Shown: positions 21,838 to 24,819 of the stretch, one piece after another | How positions within the stretch are numbered: position 1 is the first letter of the stretch | Layout of the letters: the number at the start of each line of letters is the position of its first letter | From: a virus | IMG/VR virus record: IMGVR_UViG_3300007960_000173 | Location: 1-24,819 of that record | DNA length: 24,819 nucleotides | Strand: one strand, 5' to 3' | Program-made: the position numbers and the translations under genes | The notes under the pieces: model-generated | Seen by the model: only the letters and a program-made list of their open reading frames with translations | Database searches by the model: none | Told to the model about the DNA's origin: nothing

Positions 21838-22740
21838 TTATTCTCTATACTTGCCGTCCACTCCCTTATTTTTATAATTGTTATTCCCAGTGAGTTCATC
21901 TTCCAAGACAACACGTTCTCTCGGGATTCTAAATTCGACTGCGTTTTCTCTAACAGCAAAAGTAGGAGTAGGTTGATTTTTGTCTTCTCCAATTAAGTAT
22001 CCTAAAACTTCTATACTTACCTTTGTTTCGAATTTTCTTTCGTCATTGTCCATTGAGGAGATATTGTTATTCAAATCATAGGTGCCCTGAATAAATGCTT
22101 CGTATTTATGCCCCTCTCTTTCTACCAAGAAACTATTGATTGTTCCCGGTTTAGTTACGAAAGGCTGAAGCAGTTCATTCATTTGCTGCTGATATTCTGT
22201 TCTCAAGGTTAGTTCATAGTTCATTGATACATAAACTATTGGAGGGATAGAGATATATTCGTATACAACTTTTTTTGTTGCTTTTCTTGCAAACTTCGGT
22301 CCAACTCTATTGTTGTATTTTCTGCTGGCATCTGCATTTGCAAACTCTGATGTTTTCTTTTGGTTTATCCTTCTCGCAATAATAAGGTTACCGCCCTTTT
22401 CTTTTTGAGTTTGGATTGGAAACTGGTTTCCATAAAAGCCACCTCTTCTATTCAAGTCTTTGTTGACAGAAGTTCTTTCTATGGTTATCGCTGGCAAGAT
22501 GATTGTGCCTTCGTTGTCTCTGTATTCTGGATTGTTTTTGATCTGGAATGCTCTTTCGGCAGAAGCCCATATAACAGGGACCTTTTCCCAGCCGTCTTTA
22601 CCAGTTACTTGAAGATCTAGAAACCCATTGATGTAATCATATAGTGCATAGTCTACTGTCTCTATTGTAGATGGAGTAAACTCAAGGTCGTCATCATATA
22701 TGGTCTTATCTTCTTGTGGTATTCCTGTGTAGTTAGACAT
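21838..22740 (-). CDS. 15: Tail sheath stabiliser / tail completion protein, gp15-like
   Basis: Caps the finished tail and joins it to the neck. Its 300 aa compares with 272 in T4 gp15. The order of features agrees with gp15: KVPVIWASAERAFQIK (53-68), then TIILPAITIERTSV (79-92), then IPPIVYVSMNYELTLRTEYQQQMNELLQPFV, then a beta strand with FETKVSIEVLGYLIG. The region 95-165 is basic and glycine/asparagine-rich. The end is charged and probably flexible. A good AGAAGG site lies 7 bases before ATG, 11 bases after the gp14-like stop. Gene order 13, 14, 15, 18, 19 is the T4 order and supports the call. Confidence 0.8.
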   Translation of the reverse strand: MSNYTGIPQEDKTIYDDDLEFTPSTIETVDYALYDYINGFLDLQVTGKDGWEKVPVIWASAERAFQIKNNPEYRDNEGTIILPAITIERTSVNKDLNRRGGFYGNQFPIQTQKEKGGNLIIARRINQKKTSEFANADASRKYNNRVGPKFARKATKKVVYEYISIPPIVYVSMNYELTLRTEYQQQMNELLQPFVTKPGTINSFLVEREGHKYEAFIQGTYDLNNNISSMDNDERKFETKVSIEVLGYLIGEDKNQPTPTFAVRENAVEFRIPRERVVLEDELTGNNNYKNKGVDGKYRE

Positions 22741-22751
22741 ATGTTTACCTT

Positions 22752-23240
22752 CTAATATGCATCAAATGTGCCTTTTCTTGCTCTTACGCAGTTTGCCATG
22801 ATCTCATATTTATAATCTACTTGACCAAAAAGCTGCTTTGGCTCATTTAAATCTAAAATTTCATAATGGAACTTGCCATATAATACGAAATCGCCTTCTC
22901 TCACAAAGAGATTTTGATCTTCTGTTAATCTTCTCTTGTGAAAATAGATCTTGATTCTAGATCTCTTGTCAATTCCAAGATTAGTTGTCGTTGTTTCCTG
23001 TCCTTCCCAGCCAATCAAGGCGTAAACTCTAATAGGTGGCAAGAAAGTCTTACCAATACTCTCTCCGTAAAGAGGATGAAAGTTAGTTTTATCCATACTT
23101 ATGGGATAATAAAGGACAGTTTGACCTATGACCCTCTCTATGAGTTCGTCATTGATCTGCTTAACGAGATTGCGCTCTTTCTCCCCAGTAAATAACGGTG
23201 GAGGTGGAGCATCAGGTTGTGACCATTTGTTATCTGCCAT
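22752..23240 (-). CDS. 14: Neck protein, gp14-like
   Basis: Head-completion (neck) protein linking portal and tail. At 162 aa it is shorter than T4 gp14 (256), lacking much of the C-terminus. Matching stretches are YALIGWEGQETTTTNLGI, a strand pair SRIKIYFHKRRL, then VREGDFVLYGKFHYEILDLNEPKQLFGQVDYKYEIMANCV, which parallels the gp14 segment 'GDLIYFPMDNSLFEI...FYQLGQ'. A Pro-rich start (DAPPPPLF) is probably disordered. It lies between the gp13-like and gp15-like genes, 4 bases after the former. Confidence 0.75.
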   Translation of the reverse strand: MADNKWSQPDAPPPPLFTGEKERNLVKQINDELIERVIGQTVLYYPISMDKTNFHPLYGESIGKTFLPPIRVYALIGWEGQETTTTNLGIDKRSRIKIYFHKRRLTEDQNLFVREGDFVLYGKFHYEILDLNEPKQLFGQVDYKYEIMANCVRARKGTFDAY

Positions 23241-23244
23241 TTAT

Positions 23245-24546
23245 TTATCCTACAAATAATGAAGGTGGGATATTCTTCAATACATTTTGTGCTGAATCAC
23301 TGATATTACTATCTTTCTCAGCAAGTTTCTCATATGTAAGTTCATCAAGAACTGTTTTTAGTTCGTCTCTAAGAAGATTTTGTTGCTCTTTAGCTTCAGA
23401 AACAAGTGCTGGACCATTTAAAGTGACACTCTCATTAGGAATAGGGATCGTTGCAAACTTTGATCTGATCAATCCAAGCATTTCCTTACAGAGAGCAAGG
23501 GCAAATCTCCTAATCCACTGTTTACCAATTGAGTTAATCTTGTCATAAGGAATATTCTCAAATGGTAGCGTGTTCATGTTGTTGATTCCGCTTGCTCCGT
23601 TTTCCTTCCCTGCCTCTTCTGACCATGGATCTGTTTCTACTGTAAACTCAACCCAATATTTTTGTGGTCCACTAGTGTATGGCTTCGGGAAAAGTCTAAG
23701 ATTATTATCTTTAATCTCGTAAGAAAAGTGAGAAGTTCTAGTATAGATCGCATCCTCGAATGCCATAGCTTGAGCCTTGTTCTGCCAAGTTGGAATAATC
23801 TCAAACGTAGAGTCATCTGAAAATTGACCATAATAAGACAAGTTTCCTACAGTGTTCAAGCCACCGTAGTATCCAAAAAATCTCCACATTGCTTGCGGCG
23901 TCTTATAATATACTTTTCTTACTGTAACTCTCTTGTCTCCGTTGTCTCCAAGCTTTCCATAAAACGGACTATCAGTATCTGTTGTCGAAGTATTGCTAAT
24001 GATTTCTTGCAAATCATAATCTTGTTGACCCGTAACGACATCAACAGATGCTGAATAAATCGGCGTTGTGCCGCCGAGCCCTGCTTGAGTAGAGACAGCA
24101 TCCCCAACTCTTTGGGCATATTGGAAGTCGAACTTAGGATACTTCAAACTAACATTTGAGCCACTAAGTGTATCACCTCCGACCAATTCTCCATCCGAAT
24201 CAAAAGAGCCTGTGCCGGAGCCAAGAACACTTCCAAGAACGTTTTTTGCCTGATGGACATTAACAAGATATGAATACTCAAGACATGCCTCTTCATAAGC
24301 TGCATACACTTGGTATTCTGTGATCTCTATATCTAATACATCGCCTCCAAGTTTCTTATAGACATAAGTTACTTGATCTGCTGCACCTTCTTTAAATGCA
24401 TTGAGAGCCGCTTCAGAAGATGCGTGGTCAATGTATACTCCATATGGGAGCGGATTATCTGTGCTATTAACATTGTCAACATTTCCAGTTACAGGTAACC
24501 TAGAGACGCTTACAGTGCTTGATGGTGTTAAAGTTGGATAAGCCAT
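23245..24546 (-). CDS. 13: Neck protein, gp13-like
   Basis: Head-tail connector protein; 433 aa, longer than T4 gp13 (309). The N-terminal YKKLGGDVLDIEITEYQVYAAYEEACLEYSYLVN (63-96) is the connector helix region seen in gp13 relatives. The middle is beta-rich with KVYYKTPQAMWRFFGYYGG, a likely surface insertion. The C-terminus is helical (DKINSIGKQWIRRFALALCKEMLGLIRSKF), then an ALVSEAKEQQNLLRDELKTVLDEL coil. The ATG used has AAGGAG 9 bases ahead; another ATG 4 bases upstream is out of frame. It is the first gene after the capsid terminator. Confidence 0.75.
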   Translation of the reverse strand: MAYPTLTPSSTVSVSRLPVTGNVDNVNSTDNPLPYGVYIDHASSEAALNAFKEGAADQVTYVYKKLGGDVLDIEITEYQVYAAYEEACLEYSYLVNVHQAKNVLGSVLGSGTGSFDSDGELVGGDTLSGSNVSLKYPKFDFQYAQRVGDAVSTQAGLGGTTPIYSASVDVVTGQQDYDLQEIISNTSTTDTDSPFYGKLGDNGDKRVTVRKVYYKTPQAMWRFFGYYGGLNTVGNLSYYGQFSDDSTFEIIPTWQNKAQAMAFEDAIYTRTSHFSYEIKDNNLRLFPKPYTSGPQKYWVEFTVETDPWSEEAGKENGASGINNMNTLPFENIPYDKINSIGKQWIRRFALALCKEMLGLIRSKFATIPIPNESVTLNGPALVSEAKEQQNLLRDELKTVLDELTYEKLAEKDSNISDSAQNVLKNIPPSLFVG

Positions 24547-24611
24547 TCATTATATCTCCTTGACACAATCGTATCATAGTAATTAGTTGCTGCCCACACT
24601 TAAAGCAGCAT

Positions 24612-24647
24612 AAAACAAAAAAGCCCCGCCAAATGAATGACGAGGCT
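24612..24647 (-). terminator. Terminator after the major capsid gene
   Basis: On the minus strand AGCCTCGTC and GGCGGGGCT form a 9-bp stem (two G-U pairs) with an 8-base loop, followed by six T, G and four more T. It starts about 28 bases after the capsid stop and probably isolates the abundant capsid transcript. Confidence 0.85.
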
Positions 24648-24674
24648 CTGTGCGTTAGCTAAAATATAAACAGA

Positions 24675-24819
24675 TTATCCGTTCATATCTTCGCAGATAA
24701 CGAGACCGTACATATCAGGTCTAACCATCTTCTTAGCGTAACGGGTCATGACACCCTTACGAGGTACGAAGTCCGCGACACCGAAGATAGTTGGAGTTAC
24801 CTGAAGTGGTACATATGGT
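24675..24819 (-). CDS. 23: Major capsid protein, gp23-like, C-terminus (partial)
   Basis: The last 47 residues of a protein whose start lies beyond the window. It reads PYVPLQVTPTIFGVADFVPR then KGVMTRYAKKMVRPDMYGLV and ends EDMNG. The pattern of a Pro-Tyr-x-Pro-Leu opening, PTIFG, a Phe-x-Pro-Arg-x-Gly turn and a TRYAK helix is like the gp23 C-terminus, where 'F.PK.GF.TRYG' occurs near the end. Position directly before neck genes 13 and 14, and a strong terminator after it, fit a highly expressed capsid gene. Too short to say whether the fold carries extra domains. Confidence 0.75.
   Translation of the reverse strand, partial: PYVPLQVTPTIFGVADFVPRKGVMTRYAKKMVRPDMYGLVICEDMNG

Noticed and set aside
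23230-23245. Minus-strand GATAAATA just before the gp14-like ATG as a late promoter
   Set aside because: Transcription would begin inside the coding sequence; more likely just an AT-rich ribosome-site region.
24556-24580. Plus-strand TTGACA as a -35 element
   Set aside because: No -10 hexamer at proper distance, and it would point into the capsid gene antisense.
24589-24609. Five-base-pair hairpin (GCTGC / GCAGC) between capsid terminator and gp13-like gene
   Set aside because: Short stem, 11-base loop and no T-tract; not distinguishable from chance.
1-24819. tRNA genes, CRISPR arrays, insertion sequences, attachment sites
   Set aside because: No cloverleaf, direct-repeat array, transposase or integrase was seen on either strand.

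Overview
This window comes from a tailed bacteriophage with a contractile tail (myovirus). It is a distant relative of T4, probably from an aquatic or marine setting. Every supported gene lies on the minus strand. The genes are close-packed, often overlapping or separated by a few bases, and no gene-free stretch exceeds about 130 bp. The tail and head genes follow T4-type families and order, while the replication genes are mixed: a gp41-type helicase, UvsX, gp32-type SSB and RNase H-type exonuclease sit with a family A DNA polymerase and a class II (B12-dependent) ribonucleotide reductase. I see no tRNA, CRISPR, insertion sequence or integrase. The host cannot be named from the sequence.

In the direction of transcription (high to low coordinates), the first block is virion morphogenesis, 24819 to 8259. 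It holds the C-terminus of the gp23-like major capsid protein and a strong terminator, then neck proteins gp13-like and gp14-like, tail completion protein gp15-like, a very long sheath gp18, tube gp19, zinc-ribbon gp26-like protein, small gp51-like protein, a second terminator, a conserved 111-aa protein, the tape measure protein, a gp48/54-like tube initiator, a LysM protein (gp53/gpX-like), a 989-aa baseplate hub protein and a 492-aa HxH-motif structural protein.

The second block is replication, 8249 to 1. It holds an exonuclease-less family A polymerase, an overlapping 279-aa protein that I read as a divergent FtsZ/tubulin-fold protein, SSB, UvsX, a His/Lys/Tyr-rich lipoprotein, a 61-aa acidic protein, 5'-3' exonuclease, a small membrane protein, replicative helicase and the N-terminal part of NrdJ. 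The NrdJ gene is interrupted by the start of an intein directly after its catalytic Asn-Pro-Cys.

Regulatory sequence is visible. Two sigma70-like promoters share a 15-bp block around the -35 element (upstream of ssb and of the acidic-protein/exonuclease genes). Four hairpin-plus-U-tract terminators are present, one of them inside the start of a TTG-initiated reading frame. An AT-rich motif, CTATTTAT on the sense strand and TATAAATA-like on the other, recurs in front of four late genes.

The points most worth following up are the NrdJ intein, the tubulin-like protein next to the polymerase, the odd lipoprotein among replication genes, and the repeated late-region motif.
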